Translations under genes and position numbers: made by a program
The notes under the pieces: generated by a model
Seen by the model: only the letters and a program-made list of their open reading frames with translations
Told to the model about the DNA's origin: nothing
The model's database searches: none
Shown here: positions 9,112 through 17,893 of the stretch, piece by piece
How positions within the stretch are numbered: position 1 is the stretch's first letter
Layout: every line of letters starts with the position of its first letter
From: Candidatus Woesearchaeota archaeon
GTDB lineage: Archaea > Nanobdellota > Nanobdellia > Woesearchaeales > GW2011-AR15
Assembly (NCBI GenBank): GCA_016928835.1
Contig: JAFGJW010000003.1
Coordinates: forward strand, 1-64,000
Direction: 5' to 3'
DNA length: 64,000 nt

Positions 9112-9432
9112 ATGGAAAAAAGGGGGAGACCTATTGGTTCATCTATTAGGCAGAATATAGTCGAGATTCTACACTTCCTGAAAAAAGGATATGGATACGA
9201 AATCTATAAGATTTATATTGAAATATTCCCAAAAATCACTCTCCGCTCTGTATACTACCACCTTAGAAAAGGAGCAGATGTCGGAGAATTCAAAGTCCAT
9301 AAAATAGAGAAGGAGAAAGGAGACTATTCCTGGGGGGAGATTGCCGAAAAGGTATATTACTCTCTAGGCAATGCTGCTGTCCCTCAAATTAATCCTAGTG
9401 TAAAGAAATATTTTGATAAACATGGCAGATAA
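9112..9432 (+). CDS. Small winged-helix (PadR-like) DNA-binding protein
   Basis: 106 residues starting at MEKRGRPIGSSIRQNIVEIL. The HTH-like stretch GYEIYKIYIEIFPKITLRSVYYHLRKG is followed by a beta wing with GEFKVHKIEKEKGDYSWG. The layout resembles short PadR or wHTH proteins that, to my knowledge, are common in DPANN archaea. The frame is open further upstream to 8944, but that extension overlaps the neighbouring gene, is poor in protein character and ignores the TATA box 26 nt before 9112. It probably acts as a local transcription regulator; the target is unknown. The next gene starts 11 nt before its stop, so they form an operon. Confidence 0.7.
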   Translation: MEKRGRPIGSSIRQNIVEILHFLKKGYGYEIYKIYIEIFPKITLRSVYYHLRKGADVGEFKVHKIEKEKGDYSWGEIAEKVYYSLGNAAVPQINPSVKKYFDKHGR

Positions 9433-10009
9433 TGAGTTGCTTGGCTACATAAAAAGAGTTAAGAAGATGGGCCATAATGATCAGACTATTGTGGAGCATC
9501 TCAAAAAGCATGGATATCCAGAGCATATAATTGATGACGCATTTAACCAATTGAATAAGAAGCTTGACTTGCTCTTTATTATTATGATTGGTCTGGTATC
9601 AGTATTAGTAATTCTCGGAGGCATATTCCTATTCTCAAAAATAAAATCCATGAACCTCTTTGCGCCAAATCCAATATGCCTTGAAACGAACATAAGTATT
9701 TATCAGATAGACACACAGAGTTCTGCATGTATATTCGCTGATTCATCAAGAATACAGCTGATGATAGAAAACACAGGACAAAAGGACATTGAAAAACTGG
9801 ATTTTATCATTGCAGGTACAAAAACCAAAATGCATGACGCGCTCATAGATCTGCAAATTAAACCAACTGATGTGTTCCCAAAAGTGATAAATTATAATCC
9901 AGATGAATATGGGGACTTTAAAAGCATAACTATAAAGCCTTTTGTAAAAGATAATGATAAACTGATTTCTTGCCAGGCAATAGAGATTAAAGAACTGAGA
10001 AAATGCTGA
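9422..10009 (+). CDS. Single-span membrane protein, paralogue of the protein at 58872-59633
   Basis: Using the ATG at 9422 gives 195 residues. The N-terminal domain (LLGYIKRVKKMGHNDQTIVE, about 45 residues) resembles a small helical domain predicted to face the cytoplasm. It is followed by a hydrophobic helix (LLFIIMIGLVSVLVILGGIF) and an outer domain with beta character and conserved Cys (NPICLETNIS, SSACIFAD). The protein at 58872-59633 has the same order (N-terminal helical domain, membrane helix or helices, then CRGALLDIRI and LCYNTALN). The function is unknown. The gene overlaps the regulator upstream by 11 nt and the phosphoesterase downstream by 7 nt. Confidence 0.65.
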   Translation: MADNELLGYIKRVKKMGHNDQTIVEHLKKHGYPEHIIDDAFNQLNKKLDLLFIIMIGLVSVLVILGGIFLFSKIKSMNLFAPNPICLETNISIYQIDTQSSACIFADSSRIQLMIENTGQKDIEKLDFIIAGTKTKMHDALIDLQIKPTDVFPKVINYNPDEYGDFKSITIKPFVKDNDKLISCQAIEIKELRKC

Positions 10010-10836
10010 AAGTTATCTACGGCACTGATTTTCACGGAAATATCACTCTGTTCAAAAAGATTCTGCAAAAAGCAAAACAAGGCAATTATAAAACAATTAT
10101 CTATGGCGGCGACATCTGTCCGCGAGGCATGCTTGGACTTGAGCATTCCAAAGAGATACAAAATGAGTTCCTTGAAAAGCTTGTCTCATTGTTCTCTGAC
10201 TTCAAAAAGCAAAATAATATTGAAATATTTTTAATCATGGGAAATGACGATATGAGAATTAATTACCCCATATTAGAAAAAGCAGATACAAATGGCTATA
10301 TCAAATTAATTAATAAAAAATGCTATATTCTTGGGAAGTTCTCAATTATTGGATATAGTTATGTGCCTGTGACTCCCTTCAGGCTAAAGGACTGGGAAAA
10401 GTATGATGACACTTCAAAACAAATAAGTTCTAGAGCATGCCCTCTTGCACAAGGGATTAAAACAGCAGAAACACAAGAGAAATATGACAACATTGAGCAG
10501 GATCTTCAATATCTAAAAAAGTTATCCAACCCAAAAAAGACAATTTATGTCATGCACTCACCTCCATACAACACAGCACTTGATATGATGTATAGCAGAA
10601 CTCATGTCGGCAGCAAATCAATAAAAAAGTTTATAGAAAAAAATCAGCCTTATATGACTCTTCACGGCCATATTCACGAGTCACCCATGATTTCCGGTGA
10701 ATATATGCAACAGATAGGAAAAACAATATCTATTAACCCAGGAAGCAGTTTTATTAATCTCATAAAAAAAGATACAATAAAGATTGTTACAATGGACTTA
10801 GAAGATCTTGGTACTATCAAGATAGAGGATCTATGA
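10003..10836 (+). CDS. Calcineurin-like metallophosphoesterase
   Basis: 277 residues with the complete dinuclear metallophosphoesterase signature: GTDFHGN near residue 7 (D-x-H), YGGDICPRG (GGD, about 35), MGNDD (GN[HD], about 79), MHSPP (about 184) and HGHIHES (about 220), followed by INPGSS. These residues bind two metal ions and hydrolyse phosphomono- or diesters. The substrate (nucleotide, cyclic nucleotide or protein) cannot be told from sequence. The protein is cytoplasmic. It is the third gene of the 9112-10836 operon, whose stop codon directly abuts the convergent dph6 stop with no spacer. Confidence 0.85.
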   Translation: MLKVIYGTDFHGNITLFKKILQKAKQGNYKTIIYGGDICPRGMLGLEHSKEIQNEFLEKLVSLFSDFKKQNNIEIFLIMGNDDMRINYPILEKADTNGYIKLINKKCYILGKFSIIGYSYVPVTPFRLKDWEKYDDTSKQISSRACPLAQGIKTAETQEKYDNIEQDLQYLKKLSNPKKTIYVMHSPPYNTALDMMYSRTHVGSKSIKKFIEKNQPYMTLHGHIHESPMISGEYMQQIGKTISINPGSSFINLIKKDTIKIVTMDLEDLGTIKIEDL

Positions 10837-11523
10837 TCACTTATTAACAAGCTCTGTCTTCTTTATAACTAATTTGCCTGTATTCTTATTTTCCATTACT
10901 TTTGCAGCTTCTATTATCATAATCCTTTCCTTAAACAGACTGCAGTCATACATAAAAGACTCGTATTCTCCTCCTTCTCCACAAATAGAGACGCCATATT
11001 TTTTATTTAGCATCCTCAAATCATTTAAACAAGTATCATCAATGTCTCTACCTAACCAGGACTTGTTAAAACCTTCAGCGGCAATACCAACAATGATTGA
11101 TCTAAAATTATTTTTTATTAATTCCTTCATATATGTTTCAGCGTCAATATTCCATAATGGAGCCATACTCTTTAATTTCAAATCTTTACAAATCTTATCA
11201 ATCCTTTCTTTCTGATAATTTGACGCCACAGCACCTGAGACAACACCTTCTGTCTGATATTGTTCCTTTGCCAGAATAAGTGCATCCTTTATATCTTCAA
11301 GTTCTTCTTCTTTTATTCCTGAAGACTTCTGATAGATTATGGGCAGTTCCATTGCTTCTGCTTGTTTTTCTGTCAGTCGTATATTTGGAATATGAAACAT
11401 ATACGAGTCATCTCTCTCTGACTCAAGTGATATTAAACAAACTACTTCATGGCCTTGTTTCTTAGCTAAATAAATTGCGTAGGTGCTGTCTTTTCCGCCT
11501 GAGAATAATGCTGCAAGTTTCAT
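10837..11523 (-). CDS. dph6: Diphthine-ammonia ligase (Dph6-like ATP pyrophosphatase)
   Basis: 228 residues starting MKLAALFSGGKDSTYAI. The SGGKDS P-loop (PP-loop of N-type ATP pyrophosphatases) is at residues 8-13. GVVSGAVASNYQKERI and CGEGGEYESFMYDC are signature blocks of the Dph6/DUF71 family, which amidates diphthine to diphthamide on elongation factor 2. The upstream frame is open for 19 more codons but would overlap lysS. The ATG at 11523 sits 2 nt after the lysS stop (TGAttATG), so the two are probably translationally coupled. The pairing joins two translation-related functions. Confidence 0.88.
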   Translation of the reverse strand: MKLAALFSGGKDSTYAIYLAKKQGHEVVCLISLESERDDSYMFHIPNIRLTEKQAEAMELPIIYQKSSGIKEEELEDIKDALILAKEQYQTEGVVSGAVASNYQKERIDKICKDLKLKSMAPLWNIDAETYMKELIKNNFRSIIVGIAAEGFNKSWLGRDIDDTCLNDLRMLNKKYGVSICGEGGEYESFMYDCSLFKERIMIIEAAKVMENKNTGKLVIKKTELVNK

Positions 11524-11525
11524 AA

Positions 11526-13580
11526 TCAAGTAATCTGTGTCCCTACTTCTACATCCTTTTCTGGTGCCAATAGTACACAAGTCTTTCCGTCATCACTTTC
11601 TGCGCAGAGGAGCATGCCCTCGCTTGTTTCTCCGCCAAACTTGCTCGGTTTCAAGTTAACAAGCACAATTATCTTTTTGTTCAGCAGATCTTTTTCTTTG
11701 TAATATGGCACTAAGGAAGAGACCAATTGAATTTTTTTGTCTCCAATGTCAACCTGCAGCTTGTACAGCTTATCTGATCTTGGGATTTTTTCAACATTAA
11801 TGATCTTGCCGACCTTCATCTTCAACCTTTTCCATTCATCAAAACTGACCATTTCCATCTCCTCTTGTTTTTTGTCTGTTACAATTTCCCTTTTTGATTC
11901 TTCATTATATCCAACACTCTCAAATAGTTTTATTGCTTTATCTTTAATAGTTAGAATGAAAGGAGCTAATTTAGGCCCTCTTTCTTTATTCAGTAAAACT
12001 AAGTAAGCTGCTTTGAAGAACTCTTTAGGGTTTATACTAAGCTCTTCCTTGCATATCTTATAAAATTCATTGAATAAATCTTTTTCATTCCACTTCTTTT
12101 CCTTTAATCTTTTAGCAACCAAATGTAGTGCTTCTGCTTGATCTTTGCTTAGGTTGATTCCTTCAGGCAATTTATCTTGCAATTGGAATTTATAGTTCTC
12201 AGGAGAAAATTCATCCACCCATTTTCTTGCAAAGTCAATTCTTTCTATAACATAGTCCAATTCTGGTTTTGACATCTTCTCTGGCAGATGCTCAGTTGAT
12301 TTCAGATTTTGAATAATCTCTTTATCTGTCTTAAATATTTGTGCAATGACTGCAGCATGTGTAAAAGGCACTTGTGGAGGCATTTTTTTAGGAATTTTTC
12401 CCACATGACTCAATTCATAAATCCTTTTCTGCTTCATCTTCTCTTTTTCATCAGCCTTTTCTTTTCCAAAATACACTCTTTCAGCATAATCATATCTCTC
12501 ATAAAGCAATATTAAATCATTTGATTCGTAAGGCTGGAAGTCTATGACTGAGTTCGGCCTTGATTTTATTAATAAGAAACGCAGCATCTGCGCTGGAGCG
12601 TATTTTACTGATTCAGCAAATCCCATACCCATGCCTTTAGAAGTCGACATTTTCTTTCCGCCGACAGTAAAAAACTCGTATCCCTGTCCTGTCCTGTAGC
12701 CGCTGCTGGGATAAGGCGGCGGGTATTCCAGTATATCCACTGATATCCTGCATGCAACTGTCCTTGAGCCTCCTTTAGTAAAATGATCTTTTCCCGCGGT
12801 CTCCACAACAACCCCTTTAGAAGGCCATTTAGCAGCCCACTCAATCTTCCAAGGAAGCTTACCGTTCCGGTTGTATGGAGAGATCCATCCTCTATTGCCG
12901 CATCCTTTTGCCCATTTAACAACATTGTCTCTGCACTCAAAATAAACTAATTCTTTTTTACTGTCCCATTCCAATGCAGCAGTTGTTGCTATTTTACCGC
13001 ATTTCGGGCATCTGACATTAAAAGGCAACCTGTTAGTAAAGGTAGCGCCTTCACCATAAAGATCTAGATATATTTTATTTACCTTATCTGTATTATCCAG
13101 AATCCTCTTTATTGCTTTATTGAAGACGCCTTTATCATACTCTTCTCCTGTTGACTCCAGCTCTGCGTCAATCCCAAACTGCGGGAATAATTCTGTGCAC
13201 TGTTTAAAATAATAATCTCCGTAGCTCTTATAACCAGTGACAGGAGAAGGTATGTCCATAAAGGGAACACCCATGTATTTTTCATACTTTTTTTTATCAA
13301 GGTAACCGGGAATTTTATCCATCGGGTCATGGTCGTCGCTGCTCAACACAAACCTTGATTTCTTTCCCCTCGCCCTTAAAGCTTTAGCAATAGCATCGTG
13401 GATAATCCAGCCCCTGCCAGAGCCGATATGGATTATTCCAGACGGAGTCTTTTCATCATAGACAAAATATCCATTTTCCTTAACTATTCTTTTTAAAAAT
13501 TCAGAGCTCTCGACCCTTTCAATAGCCTCATCTGCTATCTGGTCTGCCCAGTGCTTTACATTTATTTCATTTTTTGACAT
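11526..13580 (-). CDS. lysS: Class I lysyl-tRNA synthetase with C-terminal tRNA-binding OB domain
   Basis: 684 residues. The class I LysRS core has HIGSG at 51-55 and KKMSTSKG (KMSKS loop, Met311), with Zn-binding-like CPKCGK and GCGNRG in the catalytic insertion. A helical anticodon-binding region follows. Residues 578-684 form a separate MetRS-C/EMAP-II-type OB domain (FDEWKRLKMKVGKI, KLYKLQVDIG, LVNLKPSKFGG, SEGMLLCAE). Class I LysRS usually ends before such a module, which is normally found on MetRS, PheRS or as a free tRNA-binding protein, so this looks like a fusion. It charges tRNA-Lys with lysine in the cytoplasm and is the first gene of an operon with dph6. Confidence 0.92.
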   Translation of the reverse strand: MSKNEINVKHWADQIADEAIERVESSEFLKRIVKENGYFVYDEKTPSGIIHIGSGRGWIIHDAIAKALRARGKKSRFVLSSDDHDPMDKIPGYLDKKKYEKYMGVPFMDIPSPVTGYKSYGDYYFKQCTELFPQFGIDAELESTGEEYDKGVFNKAIKRILDNTDKVNKIYLDLYGEGATFTNRLPFNVRCPKCGKIATTAALEWDSKKELVYFECRDNVVKWAKGCGNRGWISPYNRNGKLPWKIEWAAKWPSKGVVVETAGKDHFTKGGSRTVACRISVDILEYPPPYPSSGYRTGQGYEFFTVGGKKMSTSKGMGMGFAESVKYAPAQMLRFLLIKSRPNSVIDFQPYESNDLILLYERYDYAERVYFGKEKADEKEKMKQKRIYELSHVGKIPKKMPPQVPFTHAAVIAQIFKTDKEIIQNLKSTEHLPEKMSKPELDYVIERIDFARKWVDEFSPENYKFQLQDKLPEGINLSKDQAEALHLVAKRLKEKKWNEKDLFNEFYKICKEELSINPKEFFKAAYLVLLNKERGPKLAPFILTIKDKAIKLFESVGYNEESKREIVTDKKQEEMEMVSFDEWKRLKMKVGKIINVEKIPRSDKLYKLQVDIGDKKIQLVSSLVPYYKEKDLLNKKIIVLVNLKPSKFGGETSEGMLLCAESDDGKTCVLLAPEKDVEVGTQIT

Positions 13581-13670
13581 TATCTATTAAAGAATAAAAG
13601 TGATTTTTTAAATGTTGCTGAATTGCGTTTTCTGTTTGACAATAACATGGTGAAATTAATAACAAAATTA

Positions 13671-13683
13671 AATTTATATATAA
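13671..13683 (+). promoter_or_regulatory. TATA box for the gene at 13705
   Basis: AATTTATATATAA is centred about 28 nt upstream of the ATG at 13705, giving a leaderless promoter. No Shine-Dalgarno sequence is present. Confidence 0.55.
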
Positions 13684-13704
13684 GCTGTCTCTAACATCGA
13701 CAAA

Positions 13705-15012
13705 ATGCCAAGCAAGGAATTTAATCATGCTGTATTTAGTAATGCAAACCAACTAATCCTTGAAAAAATTGTTGTTAGACTTGAGGAAGAAATATTTCCA
13801 AAAGACGAACCAATTTCAAGATCAAAAAGGAGTCAGGCAATCAATATTGTTCAAGAAGAATATGAAAGTCACATAGTACAACATTCTCTTCCAACTGTAA
13901 AACCATCTAGGAGTTATGCAGGGAGAATACTAAACACATTAATGTATTTGCATTTCAATCCAGACAATCCAAACGAAGAAAATCCTTATCATCCCGAGTG
14001 CCAAGAAGAAGTGAAAAAGGCTTTTTTTGGTAATCCCTATGTGAGATGGGTTGCTGAATCGCTTCTGAGTAAATCTCTTTTACAAGGTATGGGCAGAGTA
14101 GCTCTTAGTAGAATCATTAGGGCAACTATACAAATACTGAGACAAGCATCATCAGCCACGGATTACCGCTTACACGATTCGGATCACGGGAATCTGCCTC
14201 CAACTTATACCTATGATCTTACCCTATCCAGAGGAAAAATGATAGAGGACCTAGGCGCAGCATTGAGAAACCATCTAAAGCCCTATCTTCATCCAGAAAG
14301 TTATGTACTAGAAATCGGTCCGGGATCTGTTGATATCTTGTATAGCTTGTTGCATTTTGAAGGAGATACACCTCCATTTTGGGTTGCATTAGACATTCAT
14401 CCTGGTGTTATTGAATCTCTAAGTAAAATGCAAATGAGAGGTGAAGTCCCCTCAAAAAAGTATCTTTGTCAAATGGCATCGATAAGAACACTAGACACAA
14501 CAAATTTTTTTCTTAGAGGAAGAACTGACACAGTCATAGCGTTATCCTCTCTTGACTCAGTAGTTGATTTTCATGGGATATCAAGGAACATATATTCTTT
14601 ATTAAAACCGGGAGGGTACCTAATACTTGTTCAAGACCTGCCCCCATCATATACAACACTTTGGCACCTTGCTTCATCGGAGCCTACGCTAGAATTAGGA
14701 CAGGAGGTTCTATTCTATGAGTTTAGTAGTCCTCTTAGTCCTGGGGGAGTTACTCATCTAGACTTTCCAGGCATATCCGAAGCAAGGCTTGTTCAATCAC
14801 ATTTATACTTACACAGAAGATGGAAAGCGATTCTAGCTGGCAATGGATTCATTGCGGTTGATGAGGGATTAAGACAATATTCAGATAATCCACTTGAATT
14901 ATACTCCCTTTGTAATAGATATCTTCAAATATATCCTGGTACACGGAAGTTAGCTCAGAATCTACCTATATTGCCTCATTATGCATATCTAATAATGGAA
15001 AAGAAAGGTTAA
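13705..15012 (+). CDS. Large class I SAM-dependent methyltransferase-like protein
   Basis: 435 residues. The N-terminal 190 residues are helical and unassigned. The core has YVLEIGPGSVDILYSLL (motif I, about residues 208-224), WVALDIHPGVIESL (motif II, acidic residue at the end of beta-2), and YSLLKPGGYLILVQDLPPS (post-motif, about 303-321), a class I methyltransferase layout. The substrate is unknown. The protein has no signal peptide. It is monocistronic with its own TATA box and divergent from lysS. It shares the general plan but little sequence with the protein at 7762. Confidence 0.6.
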   Translation: MPSKEFNHAVFSNANQLILEKIVVRLEEEIFPKDEPISRSKRSQAINIVQEEYESHIVQHSLPTVKPSRSYAGRILNTLMYLHFNPDNPNEENPYHPECQEEVKKAFFGNPYVRWVAESLLSKSLLQGMGRVALSRIIRATIQILRQASSATDYRLHDSDHGNLPPTYTYDLTLSRGKMIEDLGAALRNHLKPYLHPESYVLEIGPGSVDILYSLLHFEGDTPPFWVALDIHPGVIESLSKMQMRGEVPSKKYLCQMASIRTLDTTNFFLRGRTDTVIALSSLDSVVDFHGISRNIYSLLKPGGYLILVQDLPPSYTTLWHLASSEPTLELGQEVLFYEFSSPLSPGGVTHLDFPGISEARLVQSHLYLHRRWKAILAGNGFIAVDEGLRQYSDNPLELYSLCNRYLQIYPGTRKLAQNLPILPHYAYLIMEKKG

Positions 15013-15052
15013 CAAAGCAAATTTTTTATACTATTCTAACTTGATCAACTCT

Positions 15053-15610
15053 ATGTCCAAAAAGGAGTTATACCCATTCCAAATTAACTACGGCTGGAGA
15101 GATTACATGCTCCTGCTTACAACAATTGTGTTGAGTATATTTTATGTAAACTATTTTTACGCTCTTTCTAGTTCATTTGGTATGTTGCCTACAACCATAA
15201 TCATAAGTTCAATAATCGGCTTGGCTTGCATAATAGTCTTGAATTTTTGTTTTTTCCCTGTGTTTCACCACCTGTTCTTTTCTATTCTGAAAAAACCTAG
15301 ATATGATCTTATCCTAAGCAAAAAAGGAATCCAGATTGCTAACAAGTACCTACAATGGAGGCAAGTGAAGAGCATTTCTTTTTCAACTGGAAGACCTAAA
15401 TCCAAAATAGCCTTTTACAGAGTTAAATTTGCCTTGCCAGCAAAACAGACAATATTTGTCCTGGATAAGCAAGGCAGAGAATACAAGAGAATGGTTGATA
15501 TTGACTACTTCTCAAAACATGATAGATCAAATAATAATCTAGTAGGAATAGAAAAAGTATTAGCAGACCTTAAAAAAGCAAACTTAATAAGTGATTGGGC
15601 TGAAAGATGA
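15053..15610 (+). CDS. Two-helix membrane protein with PH-like domain
   Basis: 185 residues from the ATG at 15053 (an in-frame TTG at 15041 is possible). Two membrane helices near the N-terminus (YMLLLTTIVLSIFYVNYFYA and IIISSIIGLACIIVLNFCFF) are followed by a beta-rich cytoplasmic domain with YDLILSKKGIQIANKYLQWR and VKSISF. This resembles bacterial PH-like (bPH) membrane proteins, in which the strands after the two helices form a pleckstrin-like fold. The function is unknown. The gene follows the methyltransferase by 40 nt in the same direction. Confidence 0.55.
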   Translation: MSKKELYPFQINYGWRDYMLLLTTIVLSIFYVNYFYALSSSFGMLPTTIIISSIIGLACIIVLNFCFFPVFHHLFFSILKKPRYDLILSKKGIQIANKYLQWRQVKSISFSTGRPKSKIAFYRVKFALPAKQTIFVLDKQGREYKRMVDIDYFSKHDRSNNNLVGIEKVLADLKKANLISDWAER

Positions 15611-15691
15611 GCACAGTTAATTAAATCCAAATTCCGATAAATATAAATATAATCAGCCTTTTTGTGAGTGTAGCAAACTGGAGGGGTTTGA

Positions 15692-17563
15692 ATGGTAAAA
15701 AAACATAAGTCAGTTCCTATTAAAAAAGTCAAATCTGGGAGTCCAGAGCATAAGCACCCAAGCAAGAGTCAGCAAGGTGCACCAGTTTTCTGGATAGGAT
15801 TATCATTTATTCTGTCTTTGGCATTAATAGTGTCAATAAGTATGAACTTATATGGCAGGAATAAAATAGATGTAGCTATCTCAAATGTAAATTCATTATT
15901 ATCACAAGGAGCATCAGCTGAAGTCCAAACAGCTCTGCAAAATGCCCTTACCTCACTCAATGAAGCAAAGGATCTTATAGCAAACCAAACCTCTTCTCAA
16001 GGCGATTTAGGCAAGGTTAAAGTTGAATTCTATGTCATGTCTCAATGTCCTTATGGAACCCAAGTTGAGGATGCCATTAAACCTGTGCTTGACAAACTGG
16101 GAGATAGCATTGATTTTGAACTAAATTTCATTTCAACAGATAATGGTGATGGAACCTTTAGAAGTCTTCATGGAGAACCAGAAACTAATGGAAATATTGT
16201 GCAACTCTGTGCTATTAAGTATAACTCCGAAAATTATATGGACCTTATTGTGTGCATGAATGAAAACCCTGCTCAGATTCCTGATAATTGGGAGCAATGC
16301 GCTGAAGATAATAATTTGGACATTGAAAGTATAAGTGAATGTTATGTTGGAGAGGAAGGAAAAGAATTGCTACGAGACTCTATTCAAAAAACTAATGCTG
16401 CGGGTGCTACAGGTTCTCCAACAATGTATTTTGATAAAGAATTGTACAGCGGAGGAAGGCAGACACTGGATTTTATGAGAGTAGTATGTAACAAACTTGA
16501 TAATCATCCTGAGTGCAAAGACCTGCCAGCCTGTGCATCAGATGCTGACTGCACTGCTGAGACTGGCAAGATAGGCAAGTGCCAGAATCCTGGAAAAGAT
16601 AATGCTAAGTGTGTTTACACAGAACCTGAAGCTGTGGGTCTTGTTGTGATAAATGATCAGCTTTGTGATGCTTGTGATGTCTCAATGTTAGTTGAGCAGC
16701 TGAAATTGCTGTTTAAAGGACTAGATGTAGAAGAGTATGATTTTGAGGATACTAAAGGCAGAGAGATATATGATGAAACAGGGGTCAAATATCTGCCAGC
16801 ATTGTTATTTGATGACAATGTTGAGAACGGGGAAGGATATGAGAGTGTTAAGCTTTATTTGGATGAAACCGGCGATTATCTCTCTTTAAGAATTGGAGCA
16901 CAGTATGACCCGCTTGCAGAGCAGTGCAATAACGAAAAAGATGACAGGGATAATGATGGTTTAGTAGATTGTGAAGATGATGAATGCAAAAGTGATATGG
17001 TATGTAGAGAAGAGATTCCAGAGAAGCTCGATGTGTTTGTGATGAGTCAATGCCCGTATGGCACTCTCGCTTTGAATGCAATGGAGGAAGTGCTTGAGAA
17101 TTTTGAGGATATTGACTTTAATATTTACTATATTGCGCGTGACAACGGAGACGGGACTTTCCAAAGTCTCCATGGTGAAGCAGAGGTTAATGAGAATATA
17201 AGAGAGTTATGTGCAATAGAATATTATCCAGAAGATTACAAGTACATGGATTACATCTGGTGCAGAAATAAGGATATAACAAGCACCGCTTGGGAATCCT
17301 GTGCAACAGATAATGGCATGGATGCAGAAAAAATCAAAGAATGCTGGCAGGGAGAGGAAGGCAAGCAATTACTGAGCGACAGCATTAAGGTTACCAATGG
17401 GCTTGGAATTGGTGCATCACCAACTTGGCTGGCAAATAATAAATACCTCTTCTCCGGAATAGACGCAGAGACAATTAAGAGTAATTATTGTGACTATAAT
17501 GAACTGGATGCATGTGACACTATATTGAGTGGTGACCCAGAAGTTCCGAGTGGCTCGTGCTAA
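15692..17563 (+). CDS. Membrane-anchored surface protein with three thioredoxin-fold domains (GILT-like repeats)
   Basis: 623 residues. A basic cytoplasmic tail is followed by one membrane helix (VFWIGLSFILSLALIVSISM, about 32-51) and a long extracellular part. Two homologous domains begin with VMSQCPYGT (Cys119 and Cys454). Each continues with DNGDGTF.SLHGE, an LCAI block, W..C and a GEEGK.LL block, then a G.SPT segment resembling the cis-Pro loop. Between them is a third thioredoxin-like domain with QLCDACD (Cys325, Cys328) and LPALLFDD. The outer domains look like GILT/DsbA relatives with CPYG rather than CxxC; the middle one has a true CxxC. DNDGLVDCEDDEC near 425 is a Ca-binding-like linker. 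It is probably involved in extracytoplasmic thiol chemistry. A TATA-like box at about 15640 and GGAGG before the ATG support the start. Confidence 0.72.
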   Translation: MVKKHKSVPIKKVKSGSPEHKHPSKSQQGAPVFWIGLSFILSLALIVSISMNLYGRNKIDVAISNVNSLLSQGASAEVQTALQNALTSLNEAKDLIANQTSSQGDLGKVKVEFYVMSQCPYGTQVEDAIKPVLDKLGDSIDFELNFISTDNGDGTFRSLHGEPETNGNIVQLCAIKYNSENYMDLIVCMNENPAQIPDNWEQCAEDNNLDIESISECYVGEEGKELLRDSIQKTNAAGATGSPTMYFDKELYSGGRQTLDFMRVVCNKLDNHPECKDLPACASDADCTAETGKIGKCQNPGKDNAKCVYTEPEAVGLVVINDQLCDACDVSMLVEQLKLLFKGLDVEEYDFEDTKGREIYDETGVKYLPALLFDDNVENGEGYESVKLYLDETGDYLSLRIGAQYDPLAEQCNNEKDDRDNDGLVDCEDDECKSDMVCREEIPEKLDVFVMSQCPYGTLALNAMEEVLENFEDIDFNIYYIARDNGDGTFQSLHGEAEVNENIRELCAIEYYPEDYKYMDYIWCRNKDITSTAWESCATDNGMDAEKIKECWQGEEGKQLLSDSIKVTNGLGIGASPTWLANNKYLFSGIDAETIKSNYCDYNELDACDTILSGDPEVPSGSC

Positions 17564-17615
17564 CAAAAGATTTAAAAACAGCCATATCCCAATTTAGTTT
17601 GTATTTTTTATTAAA

Positions 17616-17759
17616 ATGGCAAAACAGTATAAAGTAAGAAAGAAATGTTTGATCTGCAAAAAGGTCTTCTATCCAAAATATGCTGGTTCTCTATACTGCG
17701 ACAGCTGTAAGAAAAAAAATACAAAAGGTATTTTGAAGAAGAAAAGCCAGAAAAAATAA
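17616..17759 (+). CDS. Small zinc-ribbon protein (47 aa)
   Basis: A 47-residue basic protein read from the sequence: KKCLICKKVF, then LYCDSCKKK, giving a C-x2-C...C-x2-C zinc ribbon with a Lys-rich tail. A TATA-like GATTTAAAAA at about 17569-17578 and the well-formed frame support a real gene. It is possibly a ribosome- or RNA-associated zinc protein, but no family is assigned. It stands between the thioredoxin-fold gene and MscS on the same strand. Confidence 0.6.
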   Translation: MAKQYKVRKKCLICKKVFYPKYAGSLYCDSCKKKNTKGILKKKSQKK

Positions 17760-17893
17760 AACCCAGCAGACAGCTGAACATATAAGTCTGGATAAGAGTA
17801 AACAGATTAGCAGACAAAAGTGTTGCATAATAAATTATTTAAAGGGATTTTTATTCTCAAGATTTAAGTTGGTAATATTTTGGGGCGATTAAA

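Noticed and set aside
12605..12940. 111-residue minus-strand frame inside lysS
   Set aside because: It lies wholly in another frame of the well-supported LysRS coding region and shows no family features.
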